Shown in pieces: positions 1 through 8,925 of a DNA stretch of 64,000 bases. Position 1 is the stretch's first letter; each line of letters opens with the position of its first letter. Source of the DNA: Clostridiales bacterium (GTDB taxonomy: Bacteria > Bacillota > Clostridia > Saccharofermentanales > Saccharofermentanaceae); assembly GCA_017615755.1 (NCBI GenBank), contig JAFZZM010000052.1:1-64000 (forward strand), written 5' to 3'. The position numbers and the translations under genes were made by a program. The notes below the pieces were generated by a model that saw only the letters and a program-made list of their open reading frames with translations, had not been told where the DNA came from and ran no database searches.

Positions 1-101
1 ACAGTCTAAAAAAGGATTTTTGAAAATAAAACTGTAGTCCCAATTTGGATTACGGTTTTTTTAGATATTTTTTTATATACGCACGTAATGCCTTGAAAAA
101 A

Positions 102-140
102 TTACAGTCTTTTTCTTCGGTTTGCGATAAAAGACTGTAA
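102..140 (-). terminator. Intrinsic terminator
   Basis: A perfect 12-bp stem, TTACAGTCTTTT (102-113) with AAAAGACTGTAA (129-140), lies downstream of the minus-strand nucleotidyltransferase gene. Read on the minus strand it is followed by a run of T, as expected for Rho-independent termination. The region from 1 to 101 holds no gene that I can support. Confidence 0.7.
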
Positions 141-188
141 GTGGGTGGAAAATCATGCTGTTTCTGCCCGAAAAGCACTTGAGTCGGC

Positions 189-977
189 TCAGTCTTTGAC
201 GCCAAGGATCTCCTGGTAGTTGTCGCAGACTTCCTGGTAATTCTCCGGTGTACCGATGTCGATGCAGTTACCGTGAGCGCGGTATGCGTAGACATCCTGA
301 CGGGTGTAGAGCCAGGACGGGAAGTTGCCCGGGGCGTCCGGTGTGTTGCCTTCGTCCAGATATTCGCGGATGCGCGGCAGAGTCTCCTTCAGGTAGAAGT
401 AGGTGGCGTAGATCGCCGTGGTCGACTTCGGTTCCTGCGGTTTCTCGGCAAGATCCAGGACCTTGCCCGCTTCGTCGAGAGTTGCAACGGCAAGCTTTCT
501 GAGCTGCTCTTTCTCTTCGACATGGATGGCGATCAGGGTGTCCTTTCTCTTCTCCATGAAGAAGTCGTACATGTCGCGGAGCTTGTATGTAAAAAGGTTG
601 TCGCCCGCGATGATGACCATGTCCTCGTTGATTCCGCACTTGTCGATGACGAACTGGATGTCGCCAATCGCACCAAGACGATTGGAGTTATCTGTCGTAC
701 CATCGTCGATGACCTCGATCGGTGTCACGGACATATTCGTGCCGGCCAGAGATTCCTTCTGGGCTTGCATACGATCATCCGCCCACTTCTGGAAGTGATC
801 GGCGAAACGGTGGTTCGTAACCAGAAGGATCCGGGAGATGTCCGGAAGAGTATCGATCTCGTCCGTGATATAGTCGAGCATCTTCTTCGGCCCTACCGGA
901 AGAAGCGGCTTCGGTGTGTCAATGGTCAGTGGGTATAAACGTGTTGCGTAACCGGCAACGAGAAGTAATGCTATCAT
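189..977 (-). CDS. Sugar nucleotidyltransferase (NTP_transferase family)
   Basis: This 262-residue cytoplasmic protein should transfer a nucleotidyl group from an NTP to a sugar phosphate or related phospho-alcohol, supplying activated precursors for envelope polymers. The N-terminus carries the family signature as LLVAGYATRLYPLT followed by PKPLLPV (about residues 5-28), where the usual Gly-rich loop is slightly altered (AGYATRL). A GDN motif near residue 140 matches the metal/substrate site of the fold. The start is supported by AAAGGA seven bases upstream. It is divergent from glmU, which makes a related nucleotide sugar. The exact substrate (glucose-1-phosphate, choline phosphate or other) cannot be read from the sequence. 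Confidence 0.85.
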   Translation of the reverse strand: MIALLLVAGYATRLYPLTIDTPKPLLPVGPKKMLDYITDEIDTLPDISRILLVTNHRFADHFQKWADDRMQAQKESLAGTNMSVTPIEVIDDGTTDNSNRLGAIGDIQFVIDKCGINEDMVIIAGDNLFTYKLRDMYDFFMEKRKDTLIAIHVEEKEQLRKLAVATLDEAGKVLDLAEKPQEPKSTTAIYATYFYLKETLPRIREYLDEGNTPDAPGNFPSWLYTRQDVYAYRAHGNCIDIGTPENYQEVCDNYQEILGVKD

Positions 978-1105
978 GTAAAATCCTTTCCAATATCAAC
1001 GTTATTTTATATTCCCCCTCTTACATAGTATCAGAAAAAGTACTCGCTTTCCATGACATGTGGATTTCATTTTGTTGCTTTTCTATGAAAAGTGCCTTTT
1101 TAGAG

Positions 1106-1134
1106 TAGAATGAACGCGTCGGAAAGGATATAAT
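1106..1134 (+). promoter_or_regulatory. Probable sigma-70-type promoter of glmU-pth-mfd
   Basis: A perfect -10 box TATAAT (1129-1134) lies 17 bp after a weak -35 (TAGAAT, 1106-1111). The leader of roughly 125 bases before the glmU start includes a small GC hairpin (CCCCG 1201-1205 with CGGGG 1218-1222). That hairpin might modulate expression, but I see no defined riboswitch. Confidence 0.55.
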
Positions 1135-1263
1135 AGAAATTACAAAAATAGCTGATAGAGAGACGCCGGATCAGGGAATCGGAGAAAGGATATGACCCTC
1201 CCCCGAAGATAAAGATCCGGGGCTTCTTTGTGCATAAACGAAAACTTAAGGAGAATGAAAAAC

Positions 1264-2676
1264 ATGGAGCTTTGTGCAGTAGTTATGGCAGCGGGTGAAG
1301 GAAAGCGTATGCATTCCAATCACTCGAAAGTAGTGCAGCTTGCAGCAGGAAAACCATTGATCCGTTGGGTCGCCGAGGCATTGGAAGGGGTCGGCGCAAC
1401 TGAGCAGGTTTATATCGTTGGACATTGTCAGGAAGAAGTTCGCGAAGTATTAGGCGAAGATGTTGCTTTTGTATTCCAGGAACAGCAGTTAGGAACAGGT
1501 CACGCCGTAATGCAGGCCGCACCATTCCTTGAAGGAAGAAACGGATGCACGATCGTCCTTCCGGGCGATGCACCGCTCATTACTTCCGAGACGATTTCCA
1601 AGGCTCTCCAGATGTTCGAAGAAGGAGATTACGGTGCCGTGATCATCACAGGTATCGCACCGGATCCGAAGGGATACGGACGTGTGATCCGTAACGAAGA
1701 GGGCAACGTCACGAAGATCGTAGAGGACCGTGACTGCTCCGAAGAGGAGAAGAAGGTCTGCGAGATCAACTCCTCCATCTATTGCTTTAAGACACCGCTT
1801 CTGCTGTCTGCTCTGGGACGTATCGATTCCAAGAATGCACAGAAAGAATACTATCTCACCGACACCATTGAGATCATCATCAACGACGGACACAAGGTCG
1901 GCGCTTTTGTTGCGGACTTCGATGAAACACGTGGTGTTAATGACCGCGTAGAACTGCAGCAGGTCGGCAAGATGCTCAACAGAAGAGTCTGCATGAAACT
2001 GATGCGTCAGGGTGTGCAGATCGTGGATTCCGAGACGACATGGATCGCCGATACCGTTGAAATCGGTAAGGATACGCTCATTCTCCCGGGCAGCATTCTG
2101 CTTGGTGGTACAGTAGTCGGTGATGAGTGTGTGATCGGTGAAAACAGCCGTCTCGAGAACGTGATCGTTGGTGACGGTACAACGATCGACAACTCGATCG
2201 CCGCGAACTGCGTAGTCGGTAAGAACTGCCGTATCGGACCATATTCGCATCTACGTCCGGATACGGTCCTCAAGGATAACGTCACCATCGGTGCTTACGT
2301 AGAAGTCAAGAATGCGACCATCGACGATTATTCCCGTGCACGTCACCTTACCTATGTCGGTGATGCGAAGGTCGGCAAGAACGTTAACTTCGGTTGCGGT
2401 ACCGTAACCTGTAACTACGATGGTATGGATAAGACCTGGTGCGTCATCGGCGATAACGTATTTATCGGCGGTAACAGCAACCTGATCTCTCCGGTCACCT
2501 TGAAAGAGAACTCTTACATCGCTGCAGGTTCTACCATCACGGAAGATGTTCCTGAGCTTGGTCTTGCGATCGCAAGATCCCAGCAGGTCGTCAAGGAGAA
2601 CTGGGTAGCCAAGAAGAACCGTTCCCGTGCATCGCAGGTCATCCAGCCGGATAAGAAGCGTACCAGCGGTATGTAA
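1264..2676 (+). CDS. glmU: Bifunctional UDP-N-acetylglucosamine pyrophosphorylase / glucosamine-1-phosphate N-acetyltransferase
   Basis: GlmU acetylates glucosamine-1-phosphate and then makes UDP-GlcNAc for peptidoglycan and teichoic acids. The N-terminal uridylyltransferase motif is seen as VVMAAGEGKRMHS with the conserved Lys-Val after it (residues about 6-25). The C-terminal half is a left-handed beta-helix of hexapeptide repeats ending with the family signature around FGCGTVTCNYDG. At 470 residues it has the normal length. I prefer ATG 1264, which has AAGGAG 10 bases upstream, over the in-frame TTG 1228 or ATG 1255. It is followed after six bases by pth; prs, often between them in Bacillota, is absent. 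Confidence 0.97.
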   Translation: MELCAVVMAAGEGKRMHSNHSKVVQLAAGKPLIRWVAEALEGVGATEQVYIVGHCQEEVREVLGEDVAFVFQEQQLGTGHAVMQAAPFLEGRNGCTIVLPGDAPLITSETISKALQMFEEGDYGAVIITGIAPDPKGYGRVIRNEEGNVTKIVEDRDCSEEEKKVCEINSSIYCFKTPLLLSALGRIDSKNAQKEYYLTDTIEIIINDGHKVGAFVADFDETRGVNDRVELQQVGKMLNRRVCMKLMRQGVQIVDSETTWIADTVEIGKDTLILPGSILLGGTVVGDECVIGENSRLENVIVGDGTTIDNSIAANCVVGKNCRIGPYSHLRPDTVLKDNVTIGAYVEVKNATIDDYSRARHLTYVGDAKVGKNVNFGCGTVTCNYDGMDKTWCVIGDNVFIGGNSNLISPVTLKENSYIAAGSTITEDVPELGLAIARSQQVVKENWVAKKNRSRASQVIQPDKKRTSGM

Positions 2677-2682
2677 GAAGTT

Positions 2683-3321
2683 ATGTTTGCGCGTTTGTTC
2701 AAAAAGAAAGACAAGGAAGAGGAATCACCAGAAAGAACAGGAAACGGAGAAATGTGGCTTGTGGTAGGCCTGGGAAATCCGGGCAAACAATATGACTGCA
2801 CATGGCATAACTGCGGCTTTATGACGCTGCATGTGCTATCTGAAAGAAACAATATCAAGATCGATAAACTGAAGTGGAAAGGCGAGTATGGCCGAGGCAC
2901 CATCGCAGGTGAAGACGTCATACTTCTGCGTCCGCATACCTTTATGAATCTTTCCGGCGAGAGTGTGTCGGAAGTGATCAAGTTTTTCAAGATCCCGCTG
3001 GATCACATGATCGTCGTGTACGATGATATCGATATCAAGCGGGGAACGATCCGCGTGCGCCCGTCCGGCAGCGCGGGTACGCATAACGGCATGAAATCCG
3101 TGATCTACCATCTCAGTTCCCAGGATTTCCCACGTGTAAGGATCGGATGCGGTCCGGTTCCGGAGAAGTGGGATCTGGCGGATTTTGTGCTCTCTACGAT
3201 CCCGAAAGAGGAACAGGATACTATGTACGAAGCATTCGTGGAAGGTGCCAAGGCGGTAGAAGATATCATCGCCGGCAAAGGCTTCCCGGGTGGGAAAGGT
3301 ACGGTGGGAGGTAAAAGATGA
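2683..3321 (+). CDS. pth: Peptidyl-tRNA hydrolase
   Basis: Pth hydrolyses peptidyl-tRNAs released from stalled ribosomes so that the tRNA is recycled. The motifs GLGNPG, WHN (catalytic His) and YDDIDI, with the AGTHNG loop, are all present. From the annotated start the protein has 212 residues with a charged 23-residue extension (KKKDKEEE). The internal ATG 2752, preceded by AGGAAA, would give 189 residues, the usual family size, so the start is uncertain. The gene overlaps mfd by four bases (ATGA), indicating translational coupling inside a glmU-pth-mfd operon. Confidence 0.95.
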   Translation: MFARLFKKKDKEEESPERTGNGEMWLVVGLGNPGKQYDCTWHNCGFMTLHVLSERNNIKIDKLKWKGEYGRGTIAGEDVILLRPHTFMNLSGESVSEVIKFFKIPLDHMIVVYDDIDIKRGTIRVRPSGSAGTHNGMKSVIYHLSSQDFPRVRIGCGPVPEKWDLADFVLSTIPKEEQDTMYEAFVEGAKAVEDIIAGKGFPGGKGTVGGKR

Positions 3322-6300
3322 TCTTTTTCCCTGCCATCAAGAAACTCCTGGCCGAGGCGCAAAAGGACCCGAAATTTCAGGAACTCCTGGATACGACCGA
3401 AAGCAAGCTCGGACACATTAACCTGACCGGCATGACCCAGACGCAGAAAGCGTATCTGATTGCCGCGAGTGTTTTTGCATCCATGGAGAAAAATAAAGAT
3501 GGCGAGAAAGATCCGGACAAAGTACCGATCCCGGTGATCATCGTTTCAGATGAACTTTCCGCACGCCAGATGAAAGCACACCTGGATGCGTTTTTCGAAA
3601 AAGAAACAGTCATCCTTCGAGGAAGAGAAACGCAGCTTTCCGCTGTATCGGCATCGAGCCGTGAGATCGAACGTGGACGTGTACAGACACTGGTGCGATA
3701 CGGACTCCGACAATGCGGTGCCATGATCGTGACGGGCGGCGGACTTCTGACGAAGATGATGCCGATGGATTCCTTCTACGGTGCGAAGATCCGGCTGAAA
3801 CTCGGTAAGAGACTTCCGCCAGAAGACCTGGCGCTGACCCTTGCTTCCATGGGTTATTACCGCACACGTGAAGTCTCCACGATGGGTGAATTTGCAAGAC
3901 GAGGAGAGATCTTCGATATCTTCCCGAGCGGAGAAGACAAAGGTATCCGCATCAGTTATTTTGATGATGAGATCGACCAGATCAAGCGCTTCGATCCGGA
4001 CAGCCAGAGATCGGAAGAAGTCTTAAAAGAAATCACGATCCTGCCGGCAAGCGAACTTCTTATTCCCGAAAAGAACTGGGAACCATTAAGCAATGAACTT
4101 TTGCGCATTGGCGAACGTGCGGCGAAGAATGCCGCGTCGATCGGTGCATCCAGAAACAGCATCGATTCCATGATCCGCATGATCACCAAAGAAGCCGAAT
4201 CACTTCTTAGCGGCGGTGCTTTTAGCGGATGGGAAAAATGGGTGTCGGTGCTCTATAAAGAAACGGTATCCATCCTTTCGTATGTGCGTTCTTTCGGCGA
4301 CCCGGTCTATATCGATGAGATCAACCAGGTGCGCTCCAGAATGGACGGAGTGAACGCTGATTTTGAAACACGTTTCCGTACGGCGCTCGAGGCGGGACAG
4401 ATCCCGACCGAGTGTGGCGGAGCGGTGGCCAAGCGCACAGAACTGTTCCGTGAACTGGATCAGAAACAGGTGATCGCAATGGCGATGCTGCCGAGTTCCA
4501 GTAACGGTCTTCCGGGTGGAACAAGGATCGACATCATGGGCTCGGCCTGCAACAGTTACCGTGGCCACGAAGAGGACATGGCGGACCTGATCAAGCAGAG
4601 AAGCAAAGACGGAAACCAGACCTACATCATGAGTGGTGGAGGACAGCGCGGTGAAAAACTGAAGACGTTTCTTTTTGAGAGGAACAGCACGGCGGTGATC
4701 CTGCCGAAGCCTCTTCAGAATGGTTTCGTGTATCCCGCGATCCAGCTCCTGGTGATCGGTACGCAGGATGTATTCGGTGTCGACCGTGGACTGAAGAAAA
4801 AGAAAAAAGGCGGCATGACCATCGACCTGTTCTCAGACCTCGTTCCGGGTGAACTGGTCGTTGACGATGAGAATGGTGTCGGCCGTTACGATGGTCTGAT
4901 CAACCTCGTCACGGATGGGGTAAAGCGTGACTATCTGCAGATCACTTACGCCAACGATGACCATCTTTATATTCCTTTGGACAGACTGGACCACATCCAG
5001 AAATATGTCGCGTCAGACGGAAGAAAACCGAAGCTCGCAAGACTCGGAAGCGGGGAATGGAAGAAGTCCGTTTCCCGTGCCACGGCATCCATTAAGAAAC
5101 TGGCTTTCGACCTTGTCGAACTGTATGCAAAAAGACAGGCGGTCGAAGGACATGCTTTTGCCGAGGATACGGTCTGGCAGAATCAGTTTGAAGATGATTT
5201 CCCGTTCCAGGAAACAGACGATCAGCTGCAGGCGATCAAGGACATAAAGAAAGACATGGAGTCCAAGCGCGTCATGGACCGACTCCTTTGCGGCGATGTC
5301 GGATTCGGAAAAACCGAAGTGGCGTTCCGCGCGATCTTCAAGTGCGTCATGGATGGAAAACAGGCCATCCTCCTTGCCCCGACAACGGTCCTTGTCCAGC
5401 AGCATTACGAGAACCTGAAAGAACGCCTTCGTGAATACTCGATGGTGCGTGTGGCACTGTTGAGCCGTTTCTGCACACCGAAAGAAGTGAAGCGTGCCGT
5501 GACCGGGATCAACAATGGTGAGATCGATGTTGTTGTCGGTACACACCGTGTTTTGAGCCAGGATGTAAAACCGAAAGATCTGGGTCTTCTGGTCATTGAC
5601 GAGGAGCAGCGTTTCGGTGTCAATCACAAAGAGAAACTCAAGAACCTGAGAAACAATGTCGACGTGCTGACGCTGACAGCTACGCCGATTCCGAGAACCC
5701 TGCATATGTCACTGTCCGGTATCCGCGATATTTCCGTTTTGGAAGAACCACCGCAGGATCGTCGTCCGGTACAGACGTACGTCATCGAGTACGATCAGCA
5801 GATCATTGCGGAGGCCTGCCTTCGTGAGATCGGACGTGGTGGTCAGGTGTTCTATCTTTTCAACGATACGCATAAGATCGCGGAAAAAGCACAGATGCTC
5901 CAGGACCTGATCCCCGGTGCGCGTGTGGTCTATGCACATGGACAGATGAGTGAGCGCGAACTTGAAAGCATCATCGAGTCCTTCATCCACAGAGAAGCGG
6001 ATATTCTGGTATGCACCACGATCATTGAATCCGGTGTGGATATGCCGAATGTTAATACGATCATCGTGGAAAACAGTGACCGTTTCGGTTTGTCGCAGCT
6101 GTACCAGTTGAAGGGTCGTGTCGGACGTTCCGACAGACAGGCGTATGCCTACATCACGTATCGTCCGGATAAAGTACTTAAAGAAGATGCGGAAAAACGT
6201 CTGGCCGCGATCCGAGATTTTACAGAACTGGGTTCCGGTATCAAGATCGCACTGAAGGATCTGGAAGTACGTGGTGCGGGAAATCTTCTCGGCGCAGAAC

Positions 6301-6845
6301 AGCATGGCCAGATGGATGTGATCGGATACGAACTCTACTGCCGTATGCTGGATGAGGAGATCAAGAGACTCTCCGGCACATGGGCGCCGAAGGTGGAGGA
6401 TGCAGTGGTGAAGTTCCACGAGGATGCGTACATTCCTTCCGCGTATATTCCTGATGAAGGACAGCGCATGGACGTGTACAGAAGAATACAGAAGGTGGCT
6501 TCGGTTCAGGAGAGAATGGATCTGGAAGACGAGCTTTTGGACCGCTATGGAGATATACCGCGTGAAGTGGAGATCCTTTCGAATATTTCGATCATACGGC
6601 ATCTGTCCGGAGGACTCGGTTTTGAACAGATCGAGATCACGGAGAAAGATGCGAGACTCATATACAGAAGTAACGTCGGAAAAGAAATGCAGAATCTCGG
6701 CAAGGTCGGCGATGATGTAAGATATAAGGACAGAGTGGTACTGTATGCTCTGAAGAAATCTTACATTCAGTACACACCGATGCCGCAGGACAGAAGCAAG
6801 ATCGTCGAATGGGTAGCTGATCTCATGGACATTATGAGCAAGTGA
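3318..6845 (+). CDS. mfd: Transcription-repair coupling factor
   Basis: Mfd is an ATP-dependent translocase that removes RNA polymerase stalled at DNA lesions and recruits UvrA. The 1175-residue length is typical. In order one sees a UvrB-like N-terminal module, the RNA-polymerase-interaction (CarD-like) domain with VVDDENGVGRYDG near residue 520, and then the RecG-like helicase. The helicase has Walker A GDVGFGKTE, Walker B as IDEEQRFGV, the TATPIPRTL motif, helicase motif VI in QLKGRVGRSDR, and a C-terminal TRCF domain. The start overlaps the pth stop (ATGA). The Asp of the usual DEEx box is kept. Confidence 0.98.
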   Translation: MIFFPAIKKLLAEAQKDPKFQELLDTTESKLGHINLTGMTQTQKAYLIAASVFASMEKNKDGEKDPDKVPIPVIIVSDELSARQMKAHLDAFFEKETVILRGRETQLSAVSASSREIERGRVQTLVRYGLRQCGAMIVTGGGLLTKMMPMDSFYGAKIRLKLGKRLPPEDLALTLASMGYYRTREVSTMGEFARRGEIFDIFPSGEDKGIRISYFDDEIDQIKRFDPDSQRSEEVLKEITILPASELLIPEKNWEPLSNELLRIGERAAKNAASIGASRNSIDSMIRMITKEAESLLSGGAFSGWEKWVSVLYKETVSILSYVRSFGDPVYIDEINQVRSRMDGVNADFETRFRTALEAGQIPTECGGAVAKRTELFRELDQKQVIAMAMLPSSSNGLPGGTRIDIMGSACNSYRGHEEDMADLIKQRSKDGNQTYIMSGGGQRGEKLKTFLFERNSTAVILPKPLQNGFVYPAIQLLVIGTQDVFGVDRGLKKKKKGGMTIDLFSDLVPGELVVDDENGVGRYDGLINLVTDGVKRDYLQITYANDDHLYIPLDRLDHIQKYVASDGRKPKLARLGSGEWKKSVSRATASIKKLAFDLVELYAKRQAVEGHAFAEDTVWQNQFEDDFPFQETDDQLQAIKDIKKDMESKRVMDRLLCGDVGFGKTEVAFRAIFKCVMDGKQAILLAPTTVLVQQHYENLKERLREYSMVRVALLSRFCTPKEVKRAVTGINNGEIDVVVGTHRVLSQDVKPKDLGLLVIDEEQRFGVNHKEKLKNLRNNVDVLTLTATPIPRTLHMSLSGIRDISVLEEPPQDRRPVQTYVIEYDQQIIAEACLREIGRGGQVFYLFNDTHKIAEKAQMLQDLIPGARVVYAHGQMSERELESIIESFIHREADILVCTTIIESGVDMPNVNTIIVENSDRFGLSQLYQLKGRVGRSDRQAYAYITYRPDKVLKEDAEKRLAAIRDFTELGSGIKIALKDLEVRGAGNLLGAEQHGQMDVIGYELYCRMLDEEIKRLSGTWAPKVEDAVVKFHEDAYIPSAYIPDEGQRMDVYRRIQKVASVQERMDLEDELLDRYGDIPREVEILSNISIIRHLSGGLGFEQIEITEKDARLIYRSNVGKEMQNLGKVGDDVRYKDRVVLYALKKSYIQYTPMPQDRSKIVEWVADLMDIMSK

Positions 6846-6855
6846 GGGAACAAAT

Positions 6856-8211
6856 ATGATCGTACTGGACATTCTTTTTATCCTTCTTTATTCCGTAGTG
6901 GTATTCCTGACCGGAAACTTTCTGGTGCTGAAGTTTTCCACGATGTGGCTTCTGCCGCTGATCTTCGGATTTATGTACATCAACGGTATTCCGCTTAATC
7001 CCTTACGCTTTAAAAATCTCCGTACTCCGAAACTGAGAAATACGGCGTGCGGTACGGCACTCCTGAAGATATTCCTCGTGTCCGTAACGCTCGACAGTGT
7101 TTTTGCCATCATGGGCTTGATGGGAAAACTCACGGAGTATGGCATTCCTTCTTTTACAGATGAAAAAGGAACCTGGATCCGCAACATCATTCTGATCATC
7201 GTTATCGAAAACGTCGTGTTCTGGAACGGTATCATCCGTATCTATCTGACCGCTTCGCAGCTGGGTTTCCGTTTCCGCCTCATCGGTGCACTCTGCGGTA
7301 TGATCCCTGTCGTACATCTTGTCGTGCTGGGCATCATGATCCACATCGCCGATAAAGAAGTCCGTGTGGAAAATGAGAAGATCATCCTGAATGAATCGCG
7401 CGCATCACAGCAGATCTGTGCATGTAAATATCCGATCCTGATGGTGCATGGTGTATTCTTCCGCGACTTCCGTTATCTCAATTACTGGGGACGTATTCCG
7501 GAACAGCTTGAGAAGAATGGTGCAAAGGTTTTCTACGGAAACCAGCAGTCGGCGGCATCGGTCGAAGAGTGTGGAAAAGAACTGGCGGCACGTATTAAAG
7601 AGGTATGTGAGCAGACCGGCTGCGGGAAGGTGAACATCGTTGCACATTCCAAAGGTGGTCTGGATACCAGAATGGCGGTGGCCAAGTTCGGAGCAGCTCC
7701 GTATGTTGCAAGTATCACAACGATCAATACTCCGCACAGAGGATGTGAATTTGCAGATTATCTTTTAAGTAAGATCGGTGAGAAACACCAGGCACGTGTG
7801 GCGCGTATGTACGAAGCAGCGCTGAGAAAACTGGGCGATCCGTCACCGAGTTTTCTGAACGCGGTAAATGATCTGACATCGTCTTCCTGTGCAAAGCTGA
7901 ATGAAGAGTTGCCTGATCCGGAAGGTATCTATTGCCAGAGTGTCGGATCGAAACTGAATCATGCTTATTCAGGTCGTTTCCCACTTAACTTTTCCACGTT
8001 CCTCGTCGGCCATTTCGATGGCCCGAACGACGGCCTTGTCGGTGCGAAATCTTTCAACTGGGGACAGGACTATCAGTTCCTGACCACGCGGGGAAGAAGA
8101 GGTATTTCACATGGTGACATGATCGATCTCAACCGCGAGAATTTCGATGGTTTTGACGTGCGCGAGTTCTTCGTGCAGCTGGTCGCCGGACTGAAAAATC
8201 GAGGGTTGTGA
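6856..8211 (+). CDS. Membrane-anchored alpha/beta hydrolase, lipase-like
   Basis: The N-terminal ~175 residues form about four hydrophobic segments. The C-terminal ~270 residues are an alpha/beta hydrolase of the triacylglycerol lipase/acyltransferase type. It contains the entry motif ILMVHGVFF, the nucleophile elbow AHSKGG (Ser about residue 265), and a late His in GISHGDM that can complete the triad. I infer an ester or lipid substrate, which is unknown. GAGGGA lies six bases before the ATG, and only 10 bases separate it from mfd, so it may be read through from that operon. A fusion of this membrane domain with a lipase domain is uncommon in characterised enzymes. Confidence 0.8.
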   Translation: MIVLDILFILLYSVVVFLTGNFLVLKFSTMWLLPLIFGFMYINGIPLNPLRFKNLRTPKLRNTACGTALLKIFLVSVTLDSVFAIMGLMGKLTEYGIPSFTDEKGTWIRNIILIIVIENVVFWNGIIRIYLTASQLGFRFRLIGALCGMIPVVHLVVLGIMIHIADKEVRVENEKIILNESRASQQICACKYPILMVHGVFFRDFRYLNYWGRIPEQLEKNGAKVFYGNQQSAASVEECGKELAARIKEVCEQTGCGKVNIVAHSKGGLDTRMAVAKFGAAPYVASITTINTPHRGCEFADYLLSKIGEKHQARVARMYEAALRKLGDPSPSFLNAVNDLTSSSCAKLNEELPDPEGIYCQSVGSKLNHAYSGRFPLNFSTFLVGHFDGPNDGLVGAKSFNWGQDYQFLTTRGRRGISHGDMIDLNRENFDGFDVREFFVQLVAGLKNRGL

Positions 8212-8270
8212 GAAACGATTCCAGTTCTCCTTTTCACGGCGCAAGTTCTTTTCACAGAGCTACCGAATTG

Positions 8271-8607
8271 TTGACGGCATGATCGTCATTTTACTGCTGT
8301 CTCTGCCGTCAACAAGACGGCATGATTGGTCTTTTGTGGTCATCTCTGCCGTCATCAAGAAGGGAATGACGGCATGATCGACATTTTTTATCGTTTCTGC
8401 CGACTCATTGACGGCACAATCGACCTTCGAGAGGCATCTCTGCCGACTCATTGACGGCACGATCGATCTTTTGCTACCATTTCTGCCGTCAACAAAATGA
8501 AAATGACGGCATGATTGAACTTTTACTGTCATCTCTGCCGTCAACAAGACGGCACGATCGATCTTTTGCTACCATTTCTGCCGTCAAGGACGCGGAACGT
8601 GACGGCT
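8271..8607. repeat. Array 1: seven to eight inverted GACGGCA/TGCCGTC hairpin units
   Basis: Forward copies of (TT)GACGGCA begin at 8273, 8316, 8368, 8410, 8453, 8505, 8548 and 8601. Inverted TGCCG(TCAA) copies begin at 8304, 8347, 8398, 8441, 8484, 8536 and 8579. Each forward/inverted pair encloses about 24 semi-conserved bases (YGATYG, then T-rich, then CATYTC). Steps between units are 43 or 52-53 bp, and gaps between motifs are near 12, 21 or 31 bp, close to multiples of one helical turn. It lies between the lipase and uraA, in the same direction as both. No gene is supported here; the minus-strand ORF through it is a by-product of the repeats. Confidence 0.9.
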
Positions 8608-8925
8608 GTCCAGAACTTGTCGTTATACGAGTAGGTTTTCAAACGAGGAATAGCGTTAAGAATTCAGTTTGTGCATAATTGACACGAACTGCCGACGGCA
8701 TTTACTATTTTTGCCAAGAAGATGACCCGCGAAAAGAGAATACCTTTCGATGTGTCAATTGATCCATTCTGTTTACATATAATATAAGACACCCCTTGTG
8801 TTTTTTGGCGGCGTCGCGATTCCTGCATTTTACAAGTACCGGACCGATTTCCTCAAAACCCATGCTTCCAAATGAATCTGTTGTGCTATATTTAGATTAG
8901 TGAAATAAATTCTCAGGAGGTAGTT
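8608..8925. other. Intergenic leader of uraA with a possible -10 box
   Basis: The remaining gap contains the short palindrome TGCCGACGGCA (8690-8700), related to array 1. It also has a TATAAT (8778-8783) without a convincing -35, and an ACAC/GTGT stem followed by Ts just after it. uraA has AGGAGG upstream of its ATG. I see no clear PyrR-binding element or riboswitch. Confidence 0.4.

Noticed and set aside
1201..1226. Riboswitch before glmU
   Set aside because: Only a small GC hairpin is visible; no conserved core of a known riboswitch or of the glmS ribozyme.
5709..6872. 387-residue minus-strand ORF inside mfd
   Set aside because: Shadow of the conserved helicase region; no ribosome site or recognisable domain.
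8260..8547. Minus-strand ORF of 95 residues in the 8.3 kb array
   Set aside because: Its repetitive protein simply mirrors the hairpin units and it has no ribosome site; the array explains it.
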